The notes beneath the pieces are model-generated. The model worked only from the letters and a program-made list of their open reading frames with translations. It made no database searches and was not told the DNA's origin. Shown here piece after piece: positions 55,003-63,996 of a DNA stretch of 64,000 nt (positions are counted from its first letter, which is position 1; each line of letters begins with the position of its first letter). The stretch is from positions 1 to 64,000 of the forward strand of contig CBDDOY010000001.1 in assembly GCA_965232165.1 (NCBI GenBank). The letters run 5' to 3'. The translations under genes were made by a program, and so were the position numbers. This DNA is from UBA2779 sp965232165. GTDB taxonomy: Bacteria; Spirochaetota; Spirochaetia; DSM-2461.

Positions 55003-55590
55003 CTACTCCTTTCTGAAAGGCATGCCAAACCCCTTCAATAAACTGCGTGCCTGCTCATCGTTCGGGGCAGTCGTTACTATGGCCACATTAAGACCCCTTA
55101 TCTGTTCAATCTTGTCAAAATCTATCTCCGGAAAGATTATCTGTTCATCAATGCCCACACTGTAGTTTCCCCGGCCGTCAAAGGCCCTGGGGCTTAGTCC
55201 TCGGAAGTCCTTCACCCGCGGGAGGGCAACATTGAGAAACCTATCCAGAAACTCATACATACGATTCCCTCTGAGAGTAACCTTAGCGCCAATATCCATA
55301 CCGGCACGGATATTGAAATTAGCTATAGACTTTCGCGCCTTAGTGCGCAATGCCTTTTGCCCCGTAATTTGTTTCAATTCAGCGACAACAGAATCCAGAA
55401 ATTTCTTATTGGCAACCGCCTCGCCGACACCGGCTGAAACGATGATTTTTTCTAGTCGAGGTATCTGCATTGGACTCTTAAAGCCGAATTCCCTATGCAG
55501 TTCGGAGGCAATCTCGTTCTGATAACGCAGCTTCAATCTAGCCGTGTATTTACCTGTTGCCTTGGGGCTCAACTTCTTCTTTTCAGCCAT
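55003..55590 (-). CDS. rplE: 50S ribosomal protein L5
   Basis: 195 aa from the ATG at 55590, whose bases overlap the rplX stop (TAATG). PRLEKIIVSAGVGEAVANKK and FNIRAGMDIGAKVTLRGNRM are typical. L5 contacts 5S rRNA and the P-site tRNA. An upstream in-frame start lies inside rplX. Confidence 0.97.
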   Translation of the reverse strand: MAEKKKLSPKATGKYTARLKLRYQNEIASELHREFGFKSPMQIPRLEKIIVSAGVGEAVANKKFLDSVVAELKQITGQKALRTKARKSIANFNIRAGMDIGAKVTLRGNRMYEFLDRFLNVALPRVKDFRGLSPRAFDGRGNYSVGIDEQIIFPEIDFDKIEQIRGLNVAIVTTAPNDEQARSLLKGFGMPFRKE

Positions 55591-55898
55591 TAGACGGCCT
55601 CTTTGCATTTTCGGCAAACACGGATCTTCTGATTTTCATCAATCTTCCATCCGATTCGGGTAATGCCGCATTTCTTACAGAGCAGTTGAACGTTTGAGGC
55701 CGCAATGGGCGCCTCAATTTCCACGATCCCCCCCTTGTCCTTCTGATTCTTGGGCCGTTGAGTCTTTTTAACCATATTCATTCCTTCAACAATCACTCGA
55801 TTCGTTATCCGGTTGATCTGAAGGATTCGGCCTCTTTTGCCGTTATACTTGCCGGTGACAATCTGAACCTGATCACCCCGTCTCAGTTTAGTTTTCAT
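55590..55898 (-). CDS. rplX: 50S ribosomal protein L24
   Basis: 102 aa from the ATG at 55898 (MKTKLRRGDQVQIVTGKYNG), with the KOW motif at residues about 8-35. The C-terminal part has C-x2-C...C-x2-C (CKKCG and CRKC), a zinc-type form. Confidence 0.97.
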   Translation of the reverse strand: MKTKLRRGDQVQIVTGKYNGKRGRILQINRITNRVIVEGMNMVKKTQRPKNQKDKGGIVEIEAPIAASNVQLLCKKCGITRIGWKIDENQKIRVCRKCKEAV

Positions 55899-55911
55899 AC
55901 TACTCACTCTT

Positions 55912-56280
55912 TCACAGCACCTCGGGTGCCAGGGATACAATTTTCATATGATTGCAATCCCTCAATTCACGGGCCACCGGACCAAAAATACGCTTACCAA
56001 CCGGGTTGTTCGCAACATCGACAATGACACAGGCATTGTCATCAAAGCGAATATAGGTTCCATCTTCCCGGCGATATTCCTTGTGCGTGCGGATGACTAC
56101 CGCCCGTTTGACCTCGCCCTTTTTGATCGGGGCATTAGGCAGCGCATTCTTAACAGTCACCACAACTATGTCTCCGACTCCCGCATAACGGCGATGGCTC
56201 CCTCCAAGAATCTTAATCGTCTGAACACGTCTTGCGCCTGAATTGTCGGCGACGTTCATATATGACTGCATTTGAATCAT
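55912..56280 (-). CDS. rplN: 50S ribosomal protein L14
   Basis: 122 aa; MIQMQSYMNVADNSGARRVQ and the end FGPVARELRDCNHMKIVSLA are diagnostic. Confidence 0.98.
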   Translation of the reverse strand: MIQMQSYMNVADNSGARRVQTIKILGGSHRRYAGVGDIVVVTVKNALPNAPIKKGEVKRAVVIRTHKEYRREDGTYIRFDDNACVIVDVANNPVGKRIFGPVARELRDCNHMKIVSLAPEVL

Positions 56281-56289
56281 TTCTCACCT

Positions 56290-56550
56290 CTACTTCGCCC
56301 GCTCAATAATCTCAAGGAGCCGCCATTGCTTCTCCTTACTCATTGGCCGACTCTCAATTATGCTGACCGCATCCCCGACATGAGCGTTATTGGACTCGTC
56401 ATGAGCCTTATACTTCTTTGAGCTTGTGATGTACTTCTTATACAACGGGTGTAATTGCCGCTTAGAAACAAGCACCGTAATGGTCTTATTCATTCTATCA
56501 CTCACCACAGTCCCCATGAATACTCTCTTCCTACTACGTTTAGTCTCCAT
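56290..56550 (-). CDS. rpsQ: 30S ribosomal protein S17
   Basis: 86 aa from the ATG at 56550 (METKRSRKRVFMGTVVSDRM), which overlaps the rpmC end by 11 nt. The OB-fold strand DRMNKTITVLVSKRQLHPLY is typical. Confidence 0.96.
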   Translation of the reverse strand: METKRSRKRVFMGTVVSDRMNKTITVLVSKRQLHPLYKKYITSSKKYKAHDESNNAHVGDAVSIIESRPMSKEKQWRLLEIIERAK

Positions 56551-56755
56551 GCACATCAGCCTTCCGAAGTCCGATTTTGTATTCATGAATCATAGTATTG
56601 AGCCTGGCAATCTGCCTGCGGAGAATACGCTTCTCCATTGGGTTCTCGACATGCCCCATCACCATATCAAATCTTAAGTCCTTTATCCTACCCGAAAGCT
56701 CATCGTGTTTGTTGATGAGTTCTTCCCGTGTAAGATCATTATATGTTTGTTTCAT
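56540..56755 (-). CDS. rpmC: 50S ribosomal protein L29
   Basis: 71 aa from the ATG at 56755 (MKQTYNDLTREELINKHDEL), 4 nt after rplP. The two-helix hairpin (ILRRQIARLNTMIHE) is typical; an earlier in-frame start lies in rplP. Confidence 0.96.
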   Translation of the reverse strand: MKQTYNDLTREELINKHDELSGRIKDLRFDMVMGHVENPMEKRILRRQIARLNTMIHEYKIGLRKADVHGD

Positions 56756-56759
56756 CTTC

Positions 56760-57185
56760 TTACCCCACCTGATGCCGCATGGCAAACTTAGTGTGAATCG
56801 GCAGCTTGCTGGCGGCCAGCTTCATAGCATCCATGGCCAAAGTGCGATCAATCCCTGAAATTTCAAACATCACTGTTCCCGGCTTAACGGCGGCAACCCA
56901 GTATTCCGGGGACCCTTTACCCTTCCCCATACGGGTTTCAGCCGGCTTTTTTGTAAACGGGATTTGGGGAAACACCCTAATCCAAACCTTGCCGCCCCGC
57001 TTAATATGCCTCGTCATCGCAACACGGGCGGCTTCTATTTGCCTGGCTGTAATCTGCTTATTCTCCATCGAGACCAAGCCATATTCCCCGAAACTAATGG
57101 CATTGCCCCTCTGGGCTTTTTTAGCATTAGGAATGGCTCGTCCCCGCTGGGTTTTGCGATGTTTAACACGCTTAGGACTAAGCAT
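56760..57185 (-). CDS. rplP: 50S ribosomal protein L16
   Basis: 141 aa; MLSPKRVKHRKTQRGRAI, RVFPQIPFTKKPAETRMGKG and GSPEYWVAAVKPG are diagnostic. The start overlaps the rpsC end by 8 nt. Confidence 0.98.
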   Translation of the reverse strand: MLSPKRVKHRKTQRGRAIPNAKKAQRGNAISFGEYGLVSMENKQITARQIEAARVAMTRHIKRGGKVWIRVFPQIPFTKKPAETRMGKGKGSPEYWVAAVKPGTVMFEISGIDRTLAMDAMKLAASKLPIHTKFAMRHQVG

Positions 57186-57885
57186 CACCGTACCTCCCTC
57201 GCCCTTCTCTACGGGTACTCACGAACTGACCGGCATCTTCCTTCTGTTCGTTGCCCAGGAGTTCCCCGTTAAACACCCACACCTTTACTCCGATAACACC
57301 GAATGTGGTAATAGATTCTGTGCAGCTATAGTCGATATCCGCGCGCAGAGTATGCAACGGGATTCGCCCATCTTTCACCTCTAAAACACGGCTCATATCA
57401 GCCCCGCCCAACCGACCGGATATTTTCACCTTAATTCCCTGAACCCCGCCGCGCATGGCATTCTGCACGGCCATCTTCAGAGTACGACGAAATGCCATAC
57501 GGTTTTTAAGCTGTCTTGCGATGTTTTGCCCGATAACATGAGCGTTGACATCAGGTTTCTTGATTTCTTTTATCCTAACATTCACCTTCTTGTCGGTGAG
57601 TTTCTGCAACCGGCCTGTCAACTTCGCAATATTGGCGCCCTTGGCCCCTATGATGACACCGGGCCGAGCCGTCTCTATAGTCAGGGTAACCCGCGCAGGC
57701 TGCCTGATTATTTCGATATTGGCGATATCGGCGCCTTTGGCTTCAGGACTCTCCATTATGGCTTTTCTAAGCTGAAGATCCTCGTGGAGAGTCTTTGCAT
57801 AGTCCTTAGGCCCGACATACCATCGGGACTTCCAATCCTTGTTAATACCCAAACGGAAACCGTATGGGTTAACTTTTTGTCCCAT
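57178..57885 (-). CDS. rpsC: 30S ribosomal protein S3
   Basis: 235 aa; MGQKVNPYGFRLGINKDWKS, the KH-domain loop GVIIGAKGANI and the C-terminal KVWVFNGELL are standard. It overlaps rplV by 17 nt. Confidence 0.98.
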   Translation of the reverse strand: MGQKVNPYGFRLGINKDWKSRWYVGPKDYAKTLHEDLQLRKAIMESPEAKGADIANIEIIRQPARVTLTIETARPGVIIGAKGANIAKLTGRLQKLTDKKVNVRIKEIKKPDVNAHVIGQNIARQLKNRMAFRRTLKMAVQNAMRGGVQGIKVKISGRLGGADMSRVLEVKDGRIPLHTLRADIDYSCTESITTFGVIGVKVWVFNGELLGNEQKEDAGQFVSTRREGRGRYGDA

Positions 57886-58243
57886 TAGCGGATGCCTCCT
57901 GATCGATCACGACAGATATGTGACTTGAACGCTTGATTTGCCTATCCATTCGGCCATGTCCTCGGGGCCAGATAGTTTTCCGGCTCGGTCCCCCGTCAAT
58001 CAGGAGTTCCTTGATATGAAGAGTCTCTTCGTCAAGGTTTTTATCCTGATATATCGCGTTTGCCATAGCCGATTGTATGACCTTAACCAGAAACCTGGCT
58101 CCCTTATGAGGCAGGGATTCAAGAATGGCGACGGCCTCCACGACAGGCTTTCTTCTGACCTGAGCAGCGATAGGGCGAATTTTCGTAGGGGACATGGGGA
58201 GATTTCGCGCAATCGCCCGAAAGCCTTTTTTTGATTCCATCAT
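57869..58243 (-). CDS. rplV: 50S ribosomal protein L22
   Basis: 124 aa; the exit-tunnel hairpin region HIKELLIDGGPSRKTIWPRG is shortened to fit a variant with RGHGRMDRQIKRSSHISVVI. The start lies 1 nt after the rpsS stop. Confidence 0.97.
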   Translation of the reverse strand: MMESKKGFRAIARNLPMSPTKIRPIAAQVRRKPVVEAVAILESLPHKGARFLVKVIQSAMANAIYQDKNLDEETLHIKELLIDGGPSRKTIWPRGHGRMDRQIKRSSHISVVIDQEASANGTKS

Positions 58244-58525
58244 TTACCGCCTCTTGCCTTTTTTATCCGACCCTGCATGGCCCCTGAATATCCGAGTAGG
58301 GGAAAACTCGCCGAGTTTATGCCCTACGAGGTTCTCGGTCACATAGACTGGCACAAAGGTTTTACCATTGTAAACCGAGATTGTCACCCCCACCATTTCC
58401 GGAATAATGGTAGAGGTCCTAGACCAAGTTCTTAGCATTCCCTTTGAACCGTTTTTCTTCCACTCCAGCACCTTTTTGTAGAGACTCTTGGCCACAAATG
58501 GTCCCTTTTTGATAGACCGAGACAT
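58244..58525 (-). CDS. rpsS: 30S ribosomal protein S19
   Basis: 93 aa; MSRSIKKGPFVAKSLYKKV and VGHKLGEFSPTRIFRGHAG are diagnostic. Confidence 0.98.
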   Translation of the reverse strand: MSRSIKKGPFVAKSLYKKVLEWKKNGSKGMLRTWSRTSTIIPEMVGVTISVYNGKTFVPVYVTENLVGHKLGEFSPTRIFRGHAGSDKKGKRR

Positions 58526-58533
58526 ATTCCCTC

Positions 58534-59358
58534 CTACTTTCGCCGCTTCACGATAAACTTATCAGACGACTTGTGCTTCTTCCGGGTTTTACCGCCCTTG
58601 GTCGGCCTGCCCCACGGAGTTACCGGATGACGCCCGCCAGAAGTTCGCCCTTCCCCTCCGCCATGAGGATGATCAACCGGATTCATAACCACACCTCGAA
58701 CCTTGGGACGCCTGCCGAGATGGCGGCTTCGGCCTGCCTTTCCGATTTTCACATTCATATAGTCTTCATTCCCAACCTCGCCGATGGTGGCGATGCAGGT
58801 TTTATGCACCATACGTGTTTCCCCCGATGGAAGCTTGAGAGTGACATAGCCACCGTCTTTTGCCTGAATCTGTGCGCTGCAACCGGCAGATCGTGCCATC
58901 TGAGCACCCCTGCCTTTGGTGAGTTCTATGGCATGAACCATCCTTCCAACAGGTATCAGTTCCAGAGGCAGACAATTCCCCACTTCTATCGGGGACTTCG
59001 GCCCGCTCATAATGGATGCACCGACATTCAAACCCTTCGGGCATATAATGTAGCTCTTAACCCCGTCGGCATAGTGAATCAAAGCGATATTGGCACTGCG
59101 GTTCGGGTCGTATTCGACAAAGGCAACCTTGCCCTGCACACCCTGTTTGTCTCGCTTGAAATCAATTTCTCGATACAAACGCTTATGACCGCCCCCGCGA
59201 CGGCGTACGCTGATCCGCCCCCCTGCTCCACGCCCGGCCTTGGCCGATTGCCCCTCAGAAAGAGACTTCTCAGGCCGCTTCTTGGCTAAAGAGGCATTAT
59301 CCAGGCTCTGGCGAAACCGCTGTGACGGCGTTGTTGGTTTATAGGTCTTTATACCCAT
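58534..59358 (-). CDS. rplB: 50S ribosomal protein L2
   Basis: 274 aa; MGIKTYKPTTPSQRF, RDKQGVQG-type strand and the peptidyl-transferase-proximal MNPVDHPHGGGEGRTSGGRH (about 225-244) with its conserved histidine are clear. Confidence 0.98.
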   Translation of the reverse strand: MGIKTYKPTTPSQRFRQSLDNASLAKKRPEKSLSEGQSAKAGRGAGGRISVRRRGGGHKRLYREIDFKRDKQGVQGKVAFVEYDPNRSANIALIHYADGVKSYIICPKGLNVGASIMSGPKSPIEVGNCLPLELIPVGRMVHAIELTKGRGAQMARSAGCSAQIQAKDGGYVTLKLPSGETRMVHKTCIATIGEVGNEDYMNVKIGKAGRSRHLGRRPKVRGVVMNPVDHPHGGGEGRTSGGRHPVTPWGRPTKGGKTRKKHKSSDKFIVKRRK

Positions 59359-59375
59359 GCTATCTACCCACTTGC

Positions 59376-59690
59376 TTATGCGCCCTCAAAGGCGTCAATG
59401 CGCTGATTTTTGCTCAGAGTCACCATAGCCTTCTTCCAGGCCGATGTCCGCCCTGAACCCCTACGAAAACTCTTTCTTGAAATAGCCTTATTGCTGCGTG
59501 TTTTCCCATGTACGTTGATAATGCGGCAAGAAGTCGGGTTCACGCTGAACAACTGTTCGACGGCACGCATTACCATGATTTTGTTTGCCTTCCGGGCGAC
59601 TTTGAACACATATGTCCTCGTATTGCCCTCACGCAACAGGTTGGTTTTCTCAGTGAGAACCGGTTCTATGATGATTTCTCCGGCATTCAT
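59376..59690 (-). CDS. rplW: 50S ribosomal protein L23
   Basis: 104 aa; EPVLTEKTNLLREGNTRTYV and KTRSNKAISRKSFRRGSGRT match L23, which forms part of the exit-tunnel rim. It overlaps the rplD stop by 4 nt. Confidence 0.97.
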   Translation of the reverse strand: MNAGEIIIEPVLTEKTNLLREGNTRTYVFKVARKANKIMVMRAVEQLFSVNPTSCRIINVHGKTRSNKAISRKSFRRGSGRTSAWKKAMVTLSKNQRIDAFEGA

Positions 59691-60319
59691 GACGGCCCCC
59701 CATAGAACTCGCCCAGCTTGATGGCCGCGCCCTCAAGAATGAGAATATTATTTCCATAATACAGATCGTGTGCCCTAAGGCGATTATAGGTAAGGAGGCG
59801 CAAATTTTTGATATTCCCTCCTGCCCTCTTTGTCAACTTGTCATCGCCCTCGAGAATGACGACTGTACGCCCTTCTTGAGGAAAATTCCCCAAGATTGCC
59901 GCAAGGTCCCGGGTCTTCCCTGATTCAATAGTGAAATTCTCGACGATCCTGAATGCTTCATCTTCGGCAGCCTTAAGGCTCAGTATGCTTTTCATAGCCA
60001 ACCGCTTAACCTTTTTGGGCAGACTATAGGAATAGTCCCTGGGCCGAGGACCAAAGATGATCCCGCCCGTTCTCCAGAGCGGGCTTCTTCGTCGTCCGGC
60101 CCTCGCCCGGCCTGTGCCTTTCTGCCGCCAAGGCTTAGCAGTCGATCCTTTCACCTCTCGACGAGTCTTGGTTTTTGCCGTCCCTTGGCGCATATTCGCC
60201 AACTCGTTGCGAATCGCATGCCAAATTGACCCTTCACTCACCTTGGCGGCGAAGACAGCATCATTGAGCACAAGATCACGAAGCTGCACCCCCTCTTTCG
60301 AGTAGACCTTCTTGTCCAT
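59687..60319 (-). CDS. rplD: 50S ribosomal protein L4
   Basis: 210 aa; KPWRQKGTGRARAGRRRSPL (about 66-85) is the extended tunnel loop and GGIIFGPRPRDYSY follows. No insertions that alter the tunnel loop are evident. Confidence 0.98.
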   Translation of the reverse strand: MDKKVYSKEGVQLRDLVLNDAVFAAKVSEGSIWHAIRNELANMRQGTAKTKTRREVKGSTAKPWRQKGTGRARAGRRRSPLWRTGGIIFGPRPRDYSYSLPKKVKRLAMKSILSLKAAEDEAFRIVENFTIESGKTRDLAAILGNFPQEGRTVVILEGDDKLTKRAGGNIKNLRLLTYNRLRAHDLYYGNNILILEGAAIKLGEFYGGPS

Positions 60320-60331
60320 TCTTCGCTTCTC

Positions 60332-60958
60332 CTATTTCCGCTTCTTGGACTGGTGAATGGTCACGACACTGCCCCGAGGACCGGGCGCAGCACCCTTGAC
60401 AAGGAGGATCTGCCTTACCGCATCAACCTTTATGACCCGAAGATTTTGCGCCGTATTGCGCTCACCCCCCATGCGGCCCGGCATTTTCGTGCCGCGAATC
60501 ACCTTGGAGGGCCATGCCGCCATTCCTGTAGAGCCATTTGCCCTGTGAAACTTAGAACCGTGCGTTGCACGTCCCCCACTGAAATTATGCCGCTTCATGA
60601 CACCCTGAAAGCCCTTTCCCTTCGAAGTTCCAACGACATCCACGAAGCGAAGTTTATCGAAAAGCTCAACTCCCAGCGAATCCCCTACCTTGCATCCTAT
60701 GTCAAAATCACGGAATTCCATGACATATTTCCTTGGGGTTACTCCATCTCTAAACTGTCCGGCTACAGGCTTCGTCACTTTGGAGGGCTTCTTCTGCTCT
60801 ACGGCCCCAAGCACCAGGGCATTATAGCCATTTTTCTCTACACTTCGTCTTTCAATAACAATATTGGGGCTGACTTCAATCACAGTAACAGGAATCAACA
60901 CTCCGGCATCATCAAAAATTTGAGTCATCCCGATTTTCTTCCCAATCAATCCAATCAT
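60332..60958 (-). CDS. rplC: 50S ribosomal protein L3
   Basis: 208 aa; MIGLIGKKIGMTQIFDDAGV, SKGKGFQGVMKRHNFSGG and GTKMPGRMGGERNTAQNL are diagnostic. Confidence 0.98.
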   Translation of the reverse strand: MIGLIGKKIGMTQIFDDAGVLIPVTVIEVSPNIVIERRSVEKNGYNALVLGAVEQKKPSKVTKPVAGQFRDGVTPRKYVMEFRDFDIGCKVGDSLGVELFDKLRFVDVVGTSKGKGFQGVMKRHNFSGGRATHGSKFHRANGSTGMAAWPSKVIRGTKMPGRMGGERNTAQNLRVIKVDAVRQILLVKGAAPGPRGSVVTIHQSKKRK

Positions 60959-60980
60959 TACTCTACTCCGCCCTCAGTTC

Positions 60981-61283
60981 CTACTGCTTAATCTCGACAT
61001 CCACACCGGCGGGCAGCTCCAACTTCATGAGGGATTCCATGACGGCTGAAGAGGGTTCCAGGATATCAATCAGCCTCTTATGCGTACGCATCTCAAATTG
61101 TTCTCTCGATTTCTTATTCACGAAGGGTGATTTGAGAACTGTGTACTTATTAATTCTCGTAGGCAGCGGAACTGGGCCCGAAACCTTGGTGCCCTGCTTC
61201 TGCACAGCATCAACGATGGCCCGCGCACTCTGTTCAATCAGCTCGACATCGAAACCCCTGAGTCGGACTCGTATTTTTTCCAT
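60981..61283 (-). CDS. rpsJ: 30S ribosomal protein S10
   Basis: 100 aa from the ATG at 61283 (MEKIRVRLRGFDVELIEQSA). GPVPLPTRINKYTVLKSPFV and EMRTHKRLIDI are typical. It lies 62 nt downstream of tuf. Confidence 0.97.
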   Translation of the reverse strand: MEKIRVRLRGFDVELIEQSARAIVDAVQKQGTKVSGPVPLPTRINKYTVLKSPFVNKKSREQFEMRTHKRLIDILEPSSAVMESLMKLELPAGVDVEIKQ

Positions 61284-61345
61284 TGCTCCACACACTCCTC
61301 TGCCGGTTCAATGCCCCATGGATGGCATGGGACATGACGGACGAC

Positions 61346-62533
61346 CTATTCAAGCACCTCGGTGACCTGGCCGGAAGCAACCGTTCGGCCACCTTCGCGA
61401 ATAGCAAACCTAAGACCGGGGTCCATCGCAATGGGATGAATCAACTCAACCGTGATTTCTGTATTGTCTCCAGGCATAACCATCTGCTTATCTTCAGGAA
61501 GGGTAAGGGAACCGGTAATATCGGTGGTTCTGAAATAGAACTGGGGACGATAGCCGGAGAAGAACGGATTATGCCGCCCGCCCTCCTCCTTTGTCAAGGC
61601 ATAGATAGTCGCCTTAAATTTATTATGCGGATGAATGGTACCGGGCTTGGCTAATACCTGCCCCCGCTCTACGGCCTTTTTATCTATGCCGCGCAGCAAT
61701 GCGCCGATATTATCGCCGGCCTGCCCCTCATCCAGCAGTTTATTAAACATCTCGACACCCGTACAGGTAGTTTTCTGGGTTTCCCTCACACCAACTATTT
61801 CTATCTCATCGCCGACATGAACGATGCCGCCTTCCACACGCCCTGTAACCACTGTCCCTCGGCCAGAGATAGAGAACACGTCCTCAATCGGCATAAGAAA
61901 GGGTTTTTCTATCGCCCGTTTCGGGATGGGGAAGTAGCTGTCCATGGCATCTAGCAGCTCCTGCACAGACTTCGACTTATCAGGATCATCAATATTGGAC
62001 ATAGCCTCAAAGGCGCTTCCCTTGATAATGGGCGTTTCCTCCCCTGGAAAACCATACTCCGTCAGAAGCTCCTGAATCTCCATCTCCACCAAGTCGACCA
62101 GCTCAGGATCGGCCAGATCCATCTTATTCATGTAGACGATCAACTTAGGGACACCAACCTGCCTTGCGAGCAAGATATGCTCCCTGGTCTGAGGCTCGGG
62201 CCCGGAATCCGCGGCGACCAGCAGCACCGCTCCATCCATCTGAGCGGCACCTGTAATCATGTTTTTGATATAGTCGGCATGGCCCGGACAATCAACATGA
62301 GCATAGTGTCTTGATTCTGTCTCATACTCGACATGCCGGGTATTTATAGTGATACCGCGCTCTCTCTCTTCCGGGGCATTGTCGATATCTTCATAAGACA
62401 TCACCTTGCCGCCATTCTTCAAGGCGCTATACATGGTGATAGCGGCTGTCAGGGTGGTTTTTCCATGGTCGACATGCCCGATCGTACCCACATTGATATG
62501 CGGTTTTGTTCTTGCGAATTTCTCTTTTGCCAT
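61346..62533 (-). CDS. tuf: Elongation factor Tu
   Basis: A 395-aa GTPase that delivers aminoacyl-tRNA. G motifs are GHVDHGKTT (about 19-27), DCPGHADY (about 81-88) and NKMD (about 136-139). Domain III ends with REGGRTVASGQVTEVLE. It sits directly before rpsJ and without fusA next to it, as in spirochaetes. Confidence 0.99.
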   Translation of the reverse strand: MAKEKFARTKPHINVGTIGHVDHGKTTLTAAITMYSALKNGGKVMSYEDIDNAPEERERGITINTRHVEYETESRHYAHVDCPGHADYIKNMITGAAQMDGAVLLVAADSGPEPQTREHILLARQVGVPKLIVYMNKMDLADPELVDLVEMEIQELLTEYGFPGEETPIIKGSAFEAMSNIDDPDKSKSVQELLDAMDSYFPIPKRAIEKPFLMPIEDVFSISGRGTVVTGRVEGGIVHVGDEIEIVGVRETQKTTCTGVEMFNKLLDEGQAGDNIGALLRGIDKKAVERGQVLAKPGTIHPHNKFKATIYALTKEEGGRHNPFFSGYRPQFYFRTTDITGSLTLPEDKQMVMPGDNTEITVELIHPIAMDPGLRFAIREGGRTVASGQVTEVLE

Positions 62534-63139
62534 AACAATCCTCCTGCGGCTACTCGGAGAACTTACCGGTAGCTAAAAAAACAGTTGCCTTTTCGAATCA
62601 GCCCTGCACAGAGCCTTCAGCCTATATGCAACAGAATACGGATGAACCCGAATTTCATATTTCCACAAGCACACTGTGGATCCAGATCACCGCTTCCGCC
62701 TCACCTACAGACAGTTCCTCTCCAAACCACTCGCCTGAGACAGACATCACCCACAGAGACGGTACGGGCCCATAACAGACCGCTGTTATCGACACCGATA
62801 ACCGTCTTGACTCCACGAGCGGATTACATACAAACACTTGCGGACTCTCGGAAACCCGAGAAACAGTCCGAGATAAGAAATAAACCTCATCATCGCACAC
62901 TAACACATCCGCCTTGGACTCAAAAATCCTGGTTCGTCCCTTGCTGTGCCGTCTGAAAAGACCATCCTCATTCAAAAGCGGCCCATGCTTCTACTTGAAA
63001 GCCGGGCATTTCGAGAGGTTTCACCCTTAGCGAACTCTGGTTCTCTGTTCACAGCCCAAATGGATCAGCTCACCATCTGAGCATCATCAAATACCTTTAT
63101 ATATCCATATCATACTATATATAAACTGTCAAGCAACAT
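62534..63139 (-). other. 606-bp non-coding region between rpsG and tuf
   Basis: No convincing gene. A 106-codon open frame on the minus strand (62655-62975) lacks a ribosome site and family features. The interval separates rpsL-rpsG from tuf and holds a likely promoter at its rpsG-proximal side, so tuf would have a long leader. Confidence 0.6.
63109..63136 (-). promoter_or_regulatory. Putative promoter upstream of tuf
   Basis: The minus strand reads TTGCTTGACA followed by a T/A-rich stretch and TATGAT (63114-63109), with 16 nt between TTGCTT and TATGAT. An alternative pairing is TTGACA (63132-63127) with TATGGA 17 nt on. It lies just after the rpsG stop and would drive tuf and the S10 genes. 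Confidence 0.45.
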
Positions 63140-63610
63140 CTACCACTTATAATTACTGAATGCCTTATTCGCTTCAGCCATTCTATGCGTATCTTCCTTC
63201 TTCTTAAAAGCAACACCGGCAAAGTTAAACGCATCCAGAAGTTCGGCACTTAATTTCTCGCTCATATTTCTCCCGCTTCGTTTCCGGGCGGCGGTTACAA
63301 TCCAGCGCATAGCCAGGGCTTCCTTGCGAGCTTCACGCACCTCAATCGGCACCTGATAGGTTGAACCGCCGACACGGCGGGATTTCACTTCAACTGACGG
63401 CTTCACATTGTCCACAGCTCTAAGAAAAACCTCAAGGGCGTCTTTTCCTGATTTCTTCGTTATGATGTCCATGGCTCGGTAGACGCTTCCATAACTCGTC
63501 GATTTTTTCCCTTTTAACATCATGCGGTTAACGAATTTCGCCACTGTCTTACTTCCATAGCGGGGATCCGGATCGACTGGCCGAATCGGTATTTCTCTTC
63601 GTCTGGGCAT
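63140..63610 (-). CDS. rpsG: 30S ribosomal protein S7
   Basis: 156 aa; MPRRREIPIRPVDPDPRYGS, KFVNRMMLKGKKS and GGSTYQVPIEVREARKEALA are diagnostic. It lies 11 nt after rpsL. Confidence 0.98.
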   Translation of the reverse strand: MPRRREIPIRPVDPDPRYGSKTVAKFVNRMMLKGKKSTSYGSVYRAMDIITKKSGKDALEVFLRAVDNVKPSVEVKSRRVGGSTYQVPIEVREARKEALAMRWIVTAARKRSGRNMSEKLSAELLDAFNFAGVAFKKKEDTHRMAEANKAFSNYKW

Positions 63611-63621
63611 ACAGTTATTCC

Positions 63622-63996
63622 TTATATTTTGGGTTTTTTGGTTCCATATTTCGACCGTCCCTGCTTTCGATCCACAACACCTGTCGTATCTTTGTATCCC
63701 CGGACGATATGGTATCTCACTCCGGGGAGGTCTTTAACCCGCCCGCCTCGGATCAGCACTACTGAATGCTCCTGCAAAGAATGGCCGACACCGGGAATAT
63801 ATGCGGTTACTTCAATCCCATTGGTAAGACGAACACGCGCAATCTTGCGAAGCGCGGAATTCGGTTTTTTGGGTGTACTCGTCGTCACACGGATACAAAC
63901 ACCTCTCTTCTGCGGACAGGACTGCAAAGCCGGTGAATTGGTTTTCTTACCGATGGTTCTGCGCCCTTTTCTCACAAGCTGATTAATTGTCGGCAT
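63622..63996 (-). CDS. rpsL: 30S ribosomal protein S12
   Basis: 124 aa; MPTINQLVRKGRR, TPKKPNSALRKIARVRL and RGGRVKDLPGVRYHIVRG. The lysines at the two classic streptomycin-resistance sites (TPKKPNS and GRVKDLP) are the sensitive wild type. The gene starts 4 nt from the window edge, so its promoter is outside. Confidence 0.98.
   Translation of the reverse strand: MPTINQLVRKGRRTIGKKTNSPALQSCPQKRGVCIRVTTSTPKKPNSALRKIARVRLTNGIEVTAYIPGVGHSLQEHSVVLIRGGRVKDLPGVRYHIVRGYKDTTGVVDRKQGRSKYGTKKPKI

Noticed and set aside
62655..62975. A 106-codon open frame between rpsG and tuf as a gene
   Set aside because: No ribosome site, atypical composition and no recognised motif; fusA, which might be expected here, is clearly absent.
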